The notes: generated by a model from the letters alone, not told the origin. A stretch of 64,000 nucleotides of DNA from Calothrix sp. NIES-2100 (GCF_002368195.1 NZ_AP018178.1:6646645-6710644), one strand, 5' to 3'; positions 50,853 through 60,652 are shown, counted from the first letter of the stretch. Program-made: numbers and translations.

Positions 50853-51797
50853 TTAGGCGGCGTGCTGGCGATACCACTCAATAGTATTCTTGAGTCCTTG
50901 CTGAAAGCTTACCTGAGCAGTGAAATTAAAAGCAAGCTTTGCTCGTTCAGTATCCAAACAACGGCGAGGTTGACCGTTAGGCTTGTCTGTTTCCCAAACA
51001 ATTTCACCATCAAACTCCATGAGTTCACAAATCAAAGTGATTAAATCTCGAATCGAGATTTCCGAGCCGGTTCCCAGGTTCACAGGCTCAGAATCATTGT
51101 AGTATTGAACACCCATAACAATTCCCCTGGCCGCATCTTGAGAATAGAGAAACTCACGGGTAGGACTACCATCACCCCAAACCGGAAGTTTCTTTTCTCC
51201 TTTAATTTGGGCTTCGTGAACTTTGCGAATTAACGCCGGAATCACATGGGAGCTTTTAGGGTCAAAGTTATCTTCAGGCCCGTATAAATTTACAGGTAAA
51301 AGGTAAATACCGTTAAAGTTGTACTGTTGGCGATAAGCTTGTAACTGCACTAACAGCGCTTTTTTAGCAATACCATAGGGCGCATTAGTTTCTTCAGGAT
51401 AACCATTCCACAGGTCATCTTCTTTAAAAGGCACAGGGGTAAATTTGGGATAAGCGCAAATAGTCCCGACACAGACGAATTTTTCTACTCCAGCTTGATA
51501 AGCAGCATGGATGAGTTGGGTTCCCATGATCAAGTTGTCGTAGAACAACTCTGCGGGTTTTTCGCGGTTAAGGCCGATACCACCGACGTGAGCCGCTAAG
51601 TGGATGACTATATCTTGTTGGTCAACTGCACGTTGGCTATTTTCCCAAATGCGCAGATCGCAATCACGCGATCGCGTGATTGTAATTTTTTCGCGCTCGG
51701 CGCCTGCTTGACACAGCTGATCTATTACCTGACGACCTAGGAAACCCGCTCCACCAGTAACCAGAATCCGTTTATTTTTTAATTCTAAGGCAGCCAT
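50853..51797 (-). CDS. fcl: GDP-L-fucose synthase
   Basis: 314 aa from ATG 51797 (AGGA upstream); a TTG at 51824 is less likely. GDP-4-keto-6-deoxymannose epimerase/reductase makes GDP-L-fucose with NADPH. Rossmann motif GGAGFLGRQVI is at residues 16-26. The catalytic region is VGTICAYPK with the YGIAKK (YxxxK) helix, and GSPTREFLYSQD and NLGTGSEISIRDL are conserved in the family. It follows gmd by 23 bp on the same strand and completes the GDP-fucose pathway. Confidence 0.95.
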   Translation of the reverse strand: MAALELKNKRILVTGGAGFLGRQVIDQLCQAGAEREKITITRSRDCDLRIWENSQRAVDQQDIVIHLAAHVGGIGLNREKPAELFYDNLIMGTQLIHAAYQAGVEKFVCVGTICAYPKFTPVPFKEDDLWNGYPEETNAPYGIAKKALLVQLQAYRQQYNFNGIYLLPVNLYGPEDNFDPKSSHVIPALIRKVHEAQIKGEKKLPVWGDGSPTREFLYSQDAARGIVMGVQYYNDSEPVNLGTGSEISIRDLITLICELMEFDGEIVWETDKPNGQPRRCLDTERAKLAFNFTAQVSFQQGLKNTIEWYRQHAA

Positions 51798-51820
51798 ATT
51801 TTTATCCTCGGCAGTGTGAA

Positions 51821-52900
51821 TCAAAAGTGGAGAGCGCCCAGTTGTTGCCGAACCGTCGCAATATCACTCAGCACTGATGAACCGTTTCCATTAGTTGCGG
51901 TTACACCAAGTGCTTGTAAGTCTGCTTCCACCATCAGCCCTACCAATTCCTTAAAGGTAACCGATGGTGTCCAACCTAACTTTTGGCGTGCCTTAGTAGA
52001 ATCACCAATTAATAACTCTACTTCAGCCGGACGAAGATAGCGCTCATCGAACTCTACATAATCTTGCCAGTTGAGATTCACATAGCCAAATGCTAAATCC
52101 AAAAATTCCCGTACTGAATGGGTTTCACCAGTCGCAATCACGTAATCATCTGGTTGCTCTTGCTGCAACATTAGCCACATTGCTCTTACATAATCCTTCG
52201 CATAACCCCAATCTCGTTTCGCATCCAGATTGCCCATGTAAAGTTTTTTCTGTTTACCAGCAACAATTTGCGCAACGGCTCTCGTAATTTTGCGGGTGAC
52301 AAAAGTTTCACCTCTTCGAGGCGATTCATGGTTAAATAGTATACCATTGCAAGCAAATAACGAGTAAGATTCCCGATAATTTACCGTCTGCCAATGGGCA
52401 TAAACTTTTGCACAAGCATAGGGACTACGAGGATAAAAGGGCGTTGTCTCACTTTGAGGTACTGCTTGGACTAAACCGTACATCTCTGAAGAACCAGCTT
52501 GGTAAAACCGCACCTGAATTCCTGTGCGTCGCTGGTAATCGCGGATTGCTTCCAGTAAACGTAGTGTTCCCATCCCTACCGCATCTACAGTGTATTCTGG
52601 TGAGTCAAAGCTGACTCTGACATGGGATTGCGCACCTAGATTATAGATTTCTTGTGGTTGTACTTCTTCTAAAATCCGGCGTAAAGTTGTACCATCGGTC
52701 AAATCTCCGTAGTGAAGAAACAACCGCACGCCCTCTTTGTGAGGATCTTCATAAATGTGATCGATACGGTCTGTATTAAAGGTGGAAGTCCTGCGGATAA
52801 TACCATGAACCTCGTAGCCTTGCTCTAGCAAAAACTCACTCAGATATGAACCATCTTGACCAGTAATCCCGGTAATCAATGCTCGTTTCTGCTGCGTCAT
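51821..52900 (-). CDS. gmd: GDP-mannose 4,6-dehydratase
   Basis: 359 aa. Converts GDP-D-mannose to GDP-4-keto-6-deoxymannose with bound NADP. TGITGQDGSYLSEFLLEQGY at residues 10-29 is the nucleotide site, RRTSTFNTDRIDHIY and QAGSSEMYG the substrate region, and YACAKVYAHW the YxxxK catalytic helix. The intact C-terminal KRDWGYAKDYVRAMWLMLQ follows. Length is normal. First gene of the gmd-fcl operon. The roughly 435-bp upstream region contains the promoter and a dispersed hairpin. Confidence 0.96.
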   Translation of the reverse strand: MTQQKRALITGITGQDGSYLSEFLLEQGYEVHGIIRRTSTFNTDRIDHIYEDPHKEGVRLFLHYGDLTDGTTLRRILEEVQPQEIYNLGAQSHVRVSFDSPEYTVDAVGMGTLRLLEAIRDYQRRTGIQVRFYQAGSSEMYGLVQAVPQSETTPFYPRSPYACAKVYAHWQTVNYRESYSLFACNGILFNHESPRRGETFVTRKITRAVAQIVAGKQKKLYMGNLDAKRDWGYAKDYVRAMWLMLQQEQPDDYVIATGETHSVREFLDLAFGYVNLNWQDYVEFDERYLRPAEVELLIGDSTKARQKLGWTPSVTFKELVGLMVEADLQALGVTATNGNGSSVLSDIATVRQQLGALHF

Positions 52901-53336
52901 GCTTGGTGATTCCTTTGTTATCTTCGGTAAAAGAGTTACAGTTCAACTGATACAAGCTAGCAATTAATTACTCAATTGCCTAATGGGGAACCTACTAATC
53001 TTAACTAATACTGAGAATAAATAGTTACTAAATATACTTAAGTTCTAAATTTATCAGCCTTTTGATGTAGGTAAATTCAAAATTGTGGTTTTTTAGGAGG
53101 TATAAATTGGGAAATCTTTAGCAAAAGTTCATATAGCACGGAATTGTATGAAGCTTGCATAAAATTTATTGAGCGAGCGTAAAACCTCGATCCGTGGTTA
53201 AGGACATAAGTATAAGTAGAGATAAAGCGCAATGCTTTATCCCTACTACTTGTTATTTTCTGCTCATGAAACACAGAGACTTTCTGAAAATCAATTACCC
53301 ATAAGCGATCGCACTGCTGCAACTCTTAAGTATTGT
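52901..53336. other. Intergenic region upstream of gmd
   Basis: 436 bp, AT-rich, without a credible gene. A hairpin repeat AGTAGAGATAAAGC/GCTTTATCCCTACT lies at 53215-53247. The minus-strand frame at 53077-53322 crosses that repeat and is rejected. Confidence 0.5.
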
Positions 53337-54098
53337 TCAGTACGCTCCGTTATTTTTGGGAACAATGACGACATCAATTGTTTTCAAGATGATCCACAAA
53401 TCCAGCCAAAAAGTCCTAAATTTGACATAATGCAAATCTATTTGGACTCTTCGAGGATAGGGGATGTCATTACGTCCCGAAACTTGCCACAATCCAGTGA
53501 TTCCTGGTCGGATAGTTAAAATCCGCTCGATGTGACAACCGTATTTTGGCAGTTCTTCCGCTACTAAGGGTCGCGGGCCGACAACACTCATGTCCCCTTT
53601 TAAGACATTCCAGAATTGGGGAAATTCGTCCAAGCTCGTAATGCGCAAAAACCGCCCAATTTTGGTAATTCGCGGGTCTTGTTTCAGCTTAAAACTGCTC
53701 TCAAATTCTTGCCGCATATCGGGGGATGTTTCCATCATTTGCACAAGAATTTCATCGGCATTGCTTACCATTGTGCGAAATTTAATACAATTAAAGGGCT
53801 TGTAGTTTTTACCTACCCTTTCTTGAACATAAAAAATCGGGCCTTCTGAGCTAAAAGCAATCAATAAGGCCAAGATTAAGTAAACAGGGAAAAATACGAT
53901 CAAAACAAACAGCGAAAACACAATATCAAACAGTCGCTTGGCAAACTCTCCGTTTAAAGCTTGAAAAGACAAACCTTTGGGTTTTACCCTAGGAGTCTTT
54001 TTGTGTTGACCGCGTTTTAAAAAAGTACGCGCAGACGCATTAGCATCTTGCCGTAGTCCTCGCTTGCCGGAGAGGAGTGAGCTCTGGGCAGTCATCAT
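53337..54098 (-). CDS. Undecaprenyl-phosphate sugar phosphotransferase (bacterial sugar transferase family)
   Basis: 253 aa from ATG 54098 with AAGGAG just upstream; the frame back to a GTG at 54122 lacks support. One membrane helix (about 62-83, LFDIVFSLFVLIVFFPVYLILAL) anchors a cytoplasmic catalytic domain with KRLFDIVFS at its start, then EGPIFYVQERVGKNYKPFNCIKFRTM, DEFPQFWNVLKGDMSVVGPRP and RPGITGLWQVSGR, the hallmark blocks of PF02397. It transfers a sugar-1-phosphate to undecaprenyl phosphate to begin a repeat unit. The N-terminal 45 residues are basic and unstructured. No CoA_binding_3 domain is present, so it is the short WbaP-catalytic form. Confidence 0.92.
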   Translation of the reverse strand: MMTAQSSLLSGKRGLRQDANASARTFLKRGQHKKTPRVKPKGLSFQALNGEFAKRLFDIVFSLFVLIVFFPVYLILALLIAFSSEGPIFYVQERVGKNYKPFNCIKFRTMVSNADEILVQMMETSPDMRQEFESSFKLKQDPRITKIGRFLRITSLDEFPQFWNVLKGDMSVVGPRPLVAEELPKYGCHIERILTIRPGITGLWQVSGRNDIPYPRRVQIDLHYVKFRTFWLDLWIILKTIDVVIVPKNNGAY

Positions 54099-54189
54099 AC
54101 TCCTTAACAATCCACACCACACATAGTCCCAATCTTAAAGCTAAAAGGAGGTGCTTCTGGGTTTAATTTTCCAAAAGCCTACAAAAGAA

Positions 54190-55332
54190 TTACAAAAATC
54201 CTGGTTTTTTCTGGCTGCACTGCTCTATAAAATTTAGATAGCGATCGCCAAAAACCTGTCGGGAAAACTGGCTAGCGTGCGATCGCAAATACTCCGGATT
54301 AAACGAACTTTGATACATTTCAAACTTTTCTACTGTCTCTACTAAAGCCGCCTCAGTTTGTGCTTTAAAGAAGATACCTGTTCCTGTATCGCCACAGGCG
54401 CGAATATCTCGTACAGTTTCTAATGCTCCCCCTGCACCAAAGGCAATTACCGGAGTACCACAAGCTTGTGCCTCAACTAAAGCAATCCCAAAATCTTCAC
54501 AAGCTGCGTACACAAATGCCTTAGCTCTAGCCATGTATTTTTTTACTACATCATCAGGCTGCCATCCCAGTATTTCTATATGAGAACTTGCTATTTTCCG
54601 AAGATATTTCATCTGTGAACCTGTACCAATTACTACCAAAGGTTTTTGTAGTTGATTAAAAGCTTTGATAATTAGGGATACTTGCTTGTAACTGACTAAC
54701 CGGGAAACTATCAGATAAAAATCTTCTTTCTCTGCCAAAAAAGGCATTGCTTCCACATTAACTGGGGGATAAATTACTTTTGCCCTTCGCCGATAGCAGC
54801 GCCAAATTCGACGAGCTGTATGCTTTGAGTTAGCAATAAAATAATCAACACGATTTGCTGATAATACATCCCACTGGCGCAACCGATGTAATAAATATCG
54901 CGTCACCCATCCAGCTAAACCACTTCCCACCCGGCTTTGTTGCAAATAATCAAAAGTTAAGTCCCAAGCATAACGCATGGGGCTATGACAATAACAAATA
55001 TGTAATTGTTCAGGAGTGGTAATTACTCCTTTGGCTACAGCGTGAGATGAAGATAAAATAACCTCATACTGCCGTAAATCCAATTGTTCAATGGCCAATG
55101 GCAACAAAGGTAAATATTTTTGTACACCATTGCGCGCGTAGGGAAAGTTTTGCAGAAAAGTCGTGCCAATCTGACGCTGATATAAATAGCTTTCTTGATT
55201 GCAGGATTCAAAATCAATTAATGCAAATAAGTCGGCGTTTATATGATTCAGAATTTCTCGTACAACTAGTTCTGAACCTCCAGTGGCTTTAGGTGTCAGC
55301 CATTCATGAATCAGAGCATATTTTAAGGGCAC
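54190..55332 (-). CDS. GT4-family glycosyltransferase
   Basis: 380 aa, GTG start at 55332. GT-B fold: the N-domain has IHEWLTPKATGGSELVVREI (donor-sensing GG) and CYCHSPMRYAWD. The C-domain has YLIVSRLVSYKQVSLIIKAF, VIGTGSQMKYL and CEDFGIALVEAQACGTPVIAFGAGG with the E-x7-E type nucleotide-sugar site. It is a retaining enzyme of the mannosyl/glucosyl-transferase group; the HSPMRYAWD block is typical of enzymes in cyanobacterial polysaccharide loci. It lies 91 bp upstream of the sugar transferase on the same strand and probably works in the same polymer. Confidence 0.9.
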   Translation of the reverse strand: MPLKYALIHEWLTPKATGGSELVVREILNHINADLFALIDFESCNQESYLYQRQIGTTFLQNFPYARNGVQKYLPLLPLAIEQLDLRQYEVILSSSHAVAKGVITTPEQLHICYCHSPMRYAWDLTFDYLQQSRVGSGLAGWVTRYLLHRLRQWDVLSANRVDYFIANSKHTARRIWRCYRRRAKVIYPPVNVEAMPFLAEKEDFYLIVSRLVSYKQVSLIIKAFNQLQKPLVVIGTGSQMKYLRKIASSHIEILGWQPDDVVKKYMARAKAFVYAACEDFGIALVEAQACGTPVIAFGAGGALETVRDIRACGDTGTGIFFKAQTEAALVETVEKFEMYQSSFNPEYLRSHASQFSRQVFGDRYLNFIEQCSQKKPGFL

Positions 55333-55663
55333 AGCTAACGTAAATAGATGGAAAATACAGCAAGCAAATGGTGAGGTTAACTGAAAAGTTTTCCTTTGTA
55401 ATTACGCAATGGAAAGCAACCCAGATTTTACTGAAGACGTAATTCTGAAAAAACAGGTTCCAGAGGAAGGCCGCAACCTGATAACCTCAAATAAAGACTA
55501 GGGATTAGGGATTAGGGACTAGGGGCTAGGGACTAGGGGCTAGGGACTAGGAACTAGGGATTAGGAATGATAAAGCATTACAAATTTGTTTTACACTAAC
55601 CTCTAGCCTAAGCACCCCTAGCCCCTAGCTCCTAAATTCATAACGGATATCACAGGGGAATTT
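55333..55663. other. Intergenic region with GACTAGG heptamer array
   Basis: 331 bp between divergent genes. From about 55497 to 55567 there are about ten GGGACTAGG/GGGATTAGG/GGGGCTAGG heptamer units, a short tandem array. The rest holds no gene. Confidence 0.7.
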
Positions 55664-56608
55664 ATGCGAATTTTGATCATGGGCGGGACTCGGTTCATTG
55701 GTGTTTACCTAACTCAACTGCTAGTAGAACAGGGACATGAGGTAGTGCTGTTTAATCGCGGTAATCGTCCTGCACCTTCGTTAGAGGGAGTAGGACAAAT
55801 TATAGGCGATCGCACTGACGCTACCCAGTTAAAAGCAAAATTATCACAGGAAAAGTTTGATGTCATTTTTGACAATAATGGGCGGGAACTGGCTGATACG
55901 CAACCACTAGCAGAAATTTTTCTCCATCGTGTACAGCATTTTGTCTACATGAGTTCTGCTGGAGTATATCTGAAATCTGACCAAATGCCTCATGTAGAAG
56001 GCGATCCTGTAGATCCTAAAAGTCGCCATCGGGGTAAGCATGAAACAGAAGCTTACCTAGCTGAAATTGGCATCCCCTTTACCTCAATTCGTCCAACTTA
56101 TATTTATGGGCCACATAACTATAACGATTTGGAAAGCTGGTTTTTTGATAGAATTGTCCGCGATCGCCCCATCACCATCCCTGGTAACGGTTTGCATATC
56201 ACCCAACTCGGTCATGTTAAAGACTTGGCAAAGGCAATGACTCAAGTTATCGGTAATCAGCAGGCAGTAGGCCAGATTTACAATATATCAGGCGATCGCT
56301 TTGTTACTTTTGATGGTTTAGCCCGTGCTTGTGCCCAAGCCGCAGGTAAATCCCCCGATGCTGTCAAAATTGTCCATTACGATCCGAAAAAATTTGATTT
56401 CGGTAAGCGTAAAGCTTTTCCTCTGCGGGCGCAACATTTCTTTGCATCAGTGAATAAAGCTCAGACCGAATTGGGCTGGAAGGCTGAGTATGATTTGATA
56501 TCCGGGCTAACTGATGCCTTTGAAAATGATTATTTAGCATCTGGGCGAGACAAAGCTGAAATTGATTTTTCTGTGGATGAAGAAATTTTACAAGCCCAGA
56601 GTCAATAG
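55664..56608 (+). CDS. SDR-superfamily protein related to CSP41 (RNA-binding epimerase-like)
   Basis: 314 aa, GGGGAATTT before the ATG. The nucleotide motif is GGTRFIG (residues 7-13), an altered GxxGxxG. YMSSAGVYLKSDQMPHVEGDPVDPKSRHRGKHETE and PTYIYGPHNYNDLESWFFDRI are the strongest blocks and match the CSP41 group: plastid chloroplast-stem-loop-binding proteins and their cyanobacterial relatives, which lack the usual YxxxK. In plastids these bind and stabilise RNA and ribosomes. It is next to dTDP-sugar genes but its role need not be sugar metabolism. Confidence 0.8.
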   Translation: MRILIMGGTRFIGVYLTQLLVEQGHEVVLFNRGNRPAPSLEGVGQIIGDRTDATQLKAKLSQEKFDVIFDNNGRELADTQPLAEIFLHRVQHFVYMSSAGVYLKSDQMPHVEGDPVDPKSRHRGKHETEAYLAEIGIPFTSIRPTYIYGPHNYNDLESWFFDRIVRDRPITIPGNGLHITQLGHVKDLAKAMTQVIGNQQAVGQIYNISGDRFVTFDGLARACAQAAGKSPDAVKIVHYDPKKFDFGKRKAFPLRAQHFFASVNKAQTELGWKAEYDLISGLTDAFENDYLASGRDKAEIDFSVDEEILQAQSQ

Positions 56609-56624
56609 TTAATAGTCAATAGTC

Positions 56625-56703
56625 AGTTGTCAGTTGACCAATGACTATTGACCAATGACCAATGACCAATGACCAATGACCAATGACCAATAACTATTAA
56701 CCA
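56625..56703. repeat. CAATGAC heptamer array
   Basis: Seven or more CAATGAC units with CTATTGAC variants lie between the CSP41-like gene and rfbB. Confidence 0.85.
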
Positions 56704-56740
56704 TTGCCATAAAATCTATACAAGAATTATTGCAGGAAAT

Positions 56741-57811
56741 ATGCAGACAATATTGGTTACCGGAGGAGCCGGATTTATTGGCGCGAACTTTATTCTCCAA
56801 GCGAGAAAAGCGCAATGGGCTAATGTAATTAATTTAGATAAGTTGACTTACGCTAGTAACCTACAAACTCTAGCAGAACTAGAAACTGACCCAAACTACC
56901 ATTTTATTCAAGGCGATATTGGCAACTTCGAGTTGGTCAATTATCTCCTGGAAAAATATCAGCCGGATGCAATTCTTAATTTTGCGGCAGAAAGTCATGT
57001 AGATCGGTCAATCCTCAGTCCCCATGACTTTATCCAAACTAATGTAGTCGCAACGTTTCAACTACTAGAAGCAAGTAGAATTTACTGGCAAAAACTATCA
57101 TCGCTAAAACAACAGCAATTTCGCTTTTTGCATGTATCTACAGATGAAGTATACGGCTCACTCCAACCACAAGACCCAGCCTTCCGAGAAGATACTCCCT
57201 ATGCACCTAATAGTCCCTACGCAGCATCTAAAGCCGCATCTGACCATTTTGTCCGAGCATACTATCACACCTATGGGTTGCCGACTTTAACAACAAATTG
57301 CTCAAACAACTATGGGCCTCGACAGTTTCCGGAAAAACTAATTCCTTTAACTATTCTCAACGCTTTAGATCATCAACCACTACCTATATATGGGGACGGT
57401 CAAAATATTCGCGATTGGCTTTATGTTATCGACCACTGTGAGGCTATCTATCTTGTTCTCCAACAAGGTAAAGTTGGTGAAACTTATAATATCGGTGGTC
57501 TTAATGAACAAGCTAATTTAACAGTTGTCGAGAAAATTTGTGCTATTTTAGATGACTTAGCTCCCCAATCTAATTTCCATTACTCTTCTTTGATTACTTT
57601 TGTTAAAGACCGTCCGGGACACGACCGAAGATATGCAATTGATTGTAGTAAAATCACCCGTGATTTAGGCTGGCGACCTCAAGAAAATTTTGACAGCGGA
57701 TTATTAAAAACAGTTCAATGGTATTTAAATAATTCTGTCTGGGTTGATCAGGTGCGCTCAGGTGCATATAAAAGTTGGCTGAAACAAAATTATGAAAATA
57801 GAAAAGCTTAA
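56741..57811 (+). CDS. rfbB: dTDP-glucose 4,6-dehydratase
   Basis: 356 aa. Second enzyme of dTDP-L-rhamnose synthesis. TGGAGFIGANFI at residues 7-18 binds NAD. HVSTDEVYGSL contributes the catalytic Thr/Asp/Glu, followed by the YAASK (YxxxK) helix; NCSNNYGPRQFPEKLIPL and GDGQNIRDWLYVIDHCEAI are diagnostic. AGGA precedes the ATG. First gene of rfbBACD. Confidence 0.97.
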   Translation: MQTILVTGGAGFIGANFILQARKAQWANVINLDKLTYASNLQTLAELETDPNYHFIQGDIGNFELVNYLLEKYQPDAILNFAAESHVDRSILSPHDFIQTNVVATFQLLEASRIYWQKLSSLKQQQFRFLHVSTDEVYGSLQPQDPAFREDTPYAPNSPYAASKAASDHFVRAYYHTYGLPTLTTNCSNNYGPRQFPEKLIPLTILNALDHQPLPIYGDGQNIRDWLYVIDHCEAIYLVLQQGKVGETYNIGGLNEQANLTVVEKICAILDDLAPQSNFHYSSLITFVKDRPGHDRRYAIDCSKITRDLGWRPQENFDSGLLKTVQWYLNNSVWVDQVRSGAYKSWLKQNYENRKA

Positions 57812-57895
57812 TAATTTCGGCTAAATTAACTTCAATTATTTGTAATTTTTCAAACATTACAAATGACAAATGACAAATGACCAATGACAAATATT

Positions 57896-58801
57896 ATGAA
57901 AGGAATTATTTTAGCAGGTGGCTCTGGTACACGTCTTTATCCTCTCACCTACGCTGTTAGTAAACAGCTGATGCCTGTGTACGATAAGCCGATGATTTAC
58001 TATCCCTTATCTGTATTGATGCTGACAGGAATTCGGGAAATTTTAATTATTTCTACTCCTAATGACTTACCTTTATTTGAGAAAATATTGAAAGACGGAA
58101 GTCAGTGGGGTTTGCAGTTTAGTTATGTTGAGCAGCCTCGACCCGAAGGATTAGCACAAGCTTTTATTCTGGGCAAAGATTTTATTGCTAACGAGTCAGT
58201 ATGCTTAATTTTAGGTGATAACATTTTTTATGGACATGGTTTAACAGAAGTGTTATCTAGGGCTGCAAGTCTGAAAAAAGGAGGATTAGTTTTTGGCTAT
58301 CAAGTCAAAGATCCAAGTCAATATGGAGTCATTGAATTTGATAGCGAGGCAAGGGCAATTAGTATAGAAGAAAAGCCCTTATATCCTAAGTCTAAATATG
58401 CAGTTCCCGGTATATATTTTTATGATTCTCAAGTAGTGGAAATCGCTGCTAGCCTTCAGCCTTCTGCTCGTAATGAACTAGAAATTACTGATTTGAATAC
58501 AGTTTATTTGCAGCAAGGGCTACTACGAGTAGAAATTTTAGGTCGAGGATATGCCTGGTTAGATACTGGTACTCATGAATCTTTACATCAGGCGGGAAAC
58601 TTTATTCAAACACTTGAAGAACGCCAAGGTTTAAAAATAGCTTGTATTGAAGAAATTGCCTATACCCAAGGATATATTAACTCATCTCAACTTCGTCAAT
58701 TAGCTGAATCTATGGCTAAGAGTAGTTATGGTCGTTACCTCATGTCAATTTTGGAAAATGAGCAGAGTTATGCAACCATAGAACAAAAAACTCGATGGTA
58801 A
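57896..58801 (+). CDS. rfbA: Glucose-1-phosphate thymidylyltransferase
   Basis: 301 aa from ATG 57896 (MKGIILAGGSGTRLYPLT); an upstream ATG at 57884 falls in an ATGACAA repeat. First step of the dTDP-rhamnose pathway, glucose-1-phosphate + dTTP to dTDP-glucose. GGSGTRL is the nucleotide loop, GDNIFYGHG the metal/substrate motif, EKPLYPKSKYAVPGIYFY and LDTGTHESL the C-terminal signature. Length is usual. The gap to rfbB (84 bp) contains heptamer repeats. Confidence 0.97.
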   Translation: MKGIILAGGSGTRLYPLTYAVSKQLMPVYDKPMIYYPLSVLMLTGIREILIISTPNDLPLFEKILKDGSQWGLQFSYVEQPRPEGLAQAFILGKDFIANESVCLILGDNIFYGHGLTEVLSRAASLKKGGLVFGYQVKDPSQYGVIEFDSEARAISIEEKPLYPKSKYAVPGIYFYDSQVVEIAASLQPSARNELEITDLNTVYLQQGLLRVEILGRGYAWLDTGTHESLHQAGNFIQTLEERQGLKIACIEEIAYTQGYINSSQLRQLAESMAKSSYGRYLMSILENEQSYATIEQKTRW

Positions 58802-58865
58802 AAATCATGTTTAGATGAGAATTTATTAACCAAAAACTATGAAGTGTAAATAATCAAGGTATACA

Positions 58866-59411
58866 ATGCAAGTTAAACAGACAGAAATTCCTGATTTACT
58901 AGTGATTGAACCGCAAGTATTTGGAGATGAACGCGGTTACTTTTATGAAAGTTATAACGAAAAAGCATGGCTGGAAAAGACAGGTATTGCTGAGCATTTT
59001 GTCCAAGATAATCATTCCCGTTCTGCCAAAAATATCTTGCGTGGTTTGCACTATCAAATCAAGCAGCCTCAAGGAAAACTTGTCAGGGTAGTAGTAGGGG
59101 AAGTATTTGATGTAGTTGTAGATTTACGCAAAAGCTCCACAACTTTTGGTCAATGGGTTGGTATACATTTGACAGCGGAGAATAAACGGCAGCTTTGGAT
59201 ACCAGTAGGATTTGCTCACGGTTTTCTGGTGCTTTCGGAATATGCGGAATTTTTGTATAAAACTACAAACTACTATGCACCTCAGTATGAACGCACTCTT
59301 CTGTGGAATGATCCGGATTTAGCGATCGCCTGGCCAATACAAACAGAACCAATTTTATCAGCTAAAGATAACGCGGGAAAACTACTGCGAGACGCAGAGG
59401 TATATCCATGA
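58866..59411 (+). CDS. rfbC: dTDP-4-dehydrorhamnose 3,5-epimerase
   Basis: 181 aa. Third step of rhamnose synthesis. Cupin fold with NILRGLHYQIKQPQGKLVRV (catalytic histidine in LRGLHY), GEVFDVVVDLRKSS and PVGFAHGFLVLSEYAEFLYKTTNYY (Tyr acid). AAGG precedes the ATG. The last four nucleotides overlap the rfbD start (ATGA), so translation is coupled. Confidence 0.96.
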   Translation: MQVKQTEIPDLLVIEPQVFGDERGYFYESYNEKAWLEKTGIAEHFVQDNHSRSAKNILRGLHYQIKQPQGKLVRVVVGEVFDVVVDLRKSSTTFGQWVGIHLTAENKRQLWIPVGFAHGFLVLSEYAEFLYKTTNYYAPQYERTLLWNDPDLAIAWPIQTEPILSAKDNAGKLLRDAEVYP

Positions 59412-60310
59412 GAATTCTCTTGACAGGTGTAACTGGACAACTAGGTTGGGAATTGCAACGTACCCTCATGACTATAGGTGAAGTGATACCTGTAGGGCGT
59501 AGTGTGAGTAACCCAAGTTTACAAATGGATCTAACTCAAGTAGATACTATTCGCCGTATTATTAGGGAAATAAAACCAGATTTAATTATCAATCCGGCGG
59601 CTTACACAGCAGTAGATAAAGCCGAAACAGAACCAGAATTAGCAATGGCGATTAATGGGATTGCGCCCGGTGCGATCGCTGAAGAAGCCAAGCGAATAGG
59701 TGCAGCACTAATACATTACTCTACAGATTATGTATTTGATGGCAATAAAAATACTGCATATACCGAGCAAGACGAAACCAACCCGCAAAATATTTACGGT
59801 AAAACAAAACTCGCAGGTGAACAAGCGATCGCCGAAGTTGGTGTACCCCATTTAATTTTCCGTACCAGTTGGGTTTACAGCCTGCGGGGTAAGAATTTTT
59901 TACTCACTATGTTAAGATTAGCTCAGGAACGTGAAGAAATCAGAGTAGTTGACGACCAAATCGGCGCGCCTACTTGGAGTCGCATGATTGCTGAAGCTAC
60001 AGCCCAAATTTTATCTCAAGCTCCAGAGAATATCTCTGATTTTTTAGCCAATAAAGGTGGATTATATAACTTAACAGCAACTGGACAGACTAGCTGGTAT
60101 GGATTTGCCAAAGCAATTTTTGAACTTGAGGATAGAAAGAGCGATCGCAAGTTGCAAAGGTTGATTGCGATTCCCTCTAAAGAATATCCCACACCAGCCA
60201 GCAGGCCAGCTTATTCTTTATTAAATACTCAGAAATTATCTAATAATTTTGGGTTAGTTTTACCACCTTGGGAAAGGTGTTTAGATTTGCTACTAAATCT
60301 TAATAATTAG
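59408..60310 (+). CDS. rfbD: dTDP-4-dehydrorhamnose reductase
   Basis: 300 aa. Final NADPH-dependent step giving dTDP-L-rhamnose. TGVTGQLGWELQRTL holds the dinucleotide motif, INPAAYTAVDKAE and STDYVFDGNK the substrate pocket, and YGKTK the YxxxK catalytic helix; DDQIGAPTWSRMIA and NLTATGQTSWYGFAKAIF are family marks. It overlaps rfbC by 4 nt and is the last of the rfbBACD genes. Confidence 0.97.
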   Translation: MRILLTGVTGQLGWELQRTLMTIGEVIPVGRSVSNPSLQMDLTQVDTIRRIIREIKPDLIINPAAYTAVDKAETEPELAMAINGIAPGAIAEEAKRIGAALIHYSTDYVFDGNKNTAYTEQDETNPQNIYGKTKLAGEQAIAEVGVPHLIFRTSWVYSLRGKNFLLTMLRLAQEREEIRVVDDQIGAPTWSRMIAEATAQILSQAPENISDFLANKGGLYNLTATGQTSWYGFAKAIFELEDRKSDRKLQRLIAIPSKEYPTPASRPAYSLLNTQKLSNNFGLVLPPWERCLDLLLNLNN

Positions 60311-60325
60311 CAATAAAAAGGTTAA

Positions 60326-60652
60326 ATGGTGTTACTAACAACTTTAGATCGTAGCTTTCGTGAGGAACTCAGGCGTGTTCAGGAGGAGAATAGAATGCCG
60401 TATATTACAGGTTTTGAGCGAGATGGAATGGTAAAGGCGACTTGTGAGTCGGTAATTGAGGTTTTAGAAACGCGCTTTGAAGCCATCCCAGGAGAATTAA
60501 GCATTCGTATTCAACAAATAGAAGACCTTGCTGTGCTAAAGCGGCTACTCAAACAGTCAATTACCATTGCTTCTGTAGAAGAGTTTATACAACTACTGGA
60601 TGAAGTGCGTAGACCGCAGGGCTTGCCGCAGGCATCGCCTCAGGGAGAGTAG
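60326..60652 (+). pseudogene. C-terminal remnant of an Rpn/PDDEXK-type protein, extended by a repeat
   Basis: 108 aa. The segment VIEVLETRFEAIPGELSIRIQQIEDLAVLKRLLKQSI matches, as I remember it, the C-terminal tail of cyanobacterial Rpn-family nuclease-like proteins (usually about 250-300 aa), but the N-terminal nuclease domain is absent. The last dozen codons (PQGLPQASPQGE) read through a GTAGACCGCAGGGCTTGCCG-type dispersed repeat. It starts 15 bp after rfbD. Either a broken gene or a small independent protein. Confidence 0.5.

Noticed and set aside
53077..53322. 81-residue minus-strand frame upstream of gmd
   Set aside because: Crosses a dispersed hairpin repeat and has no Shine-Dalgarno or family.
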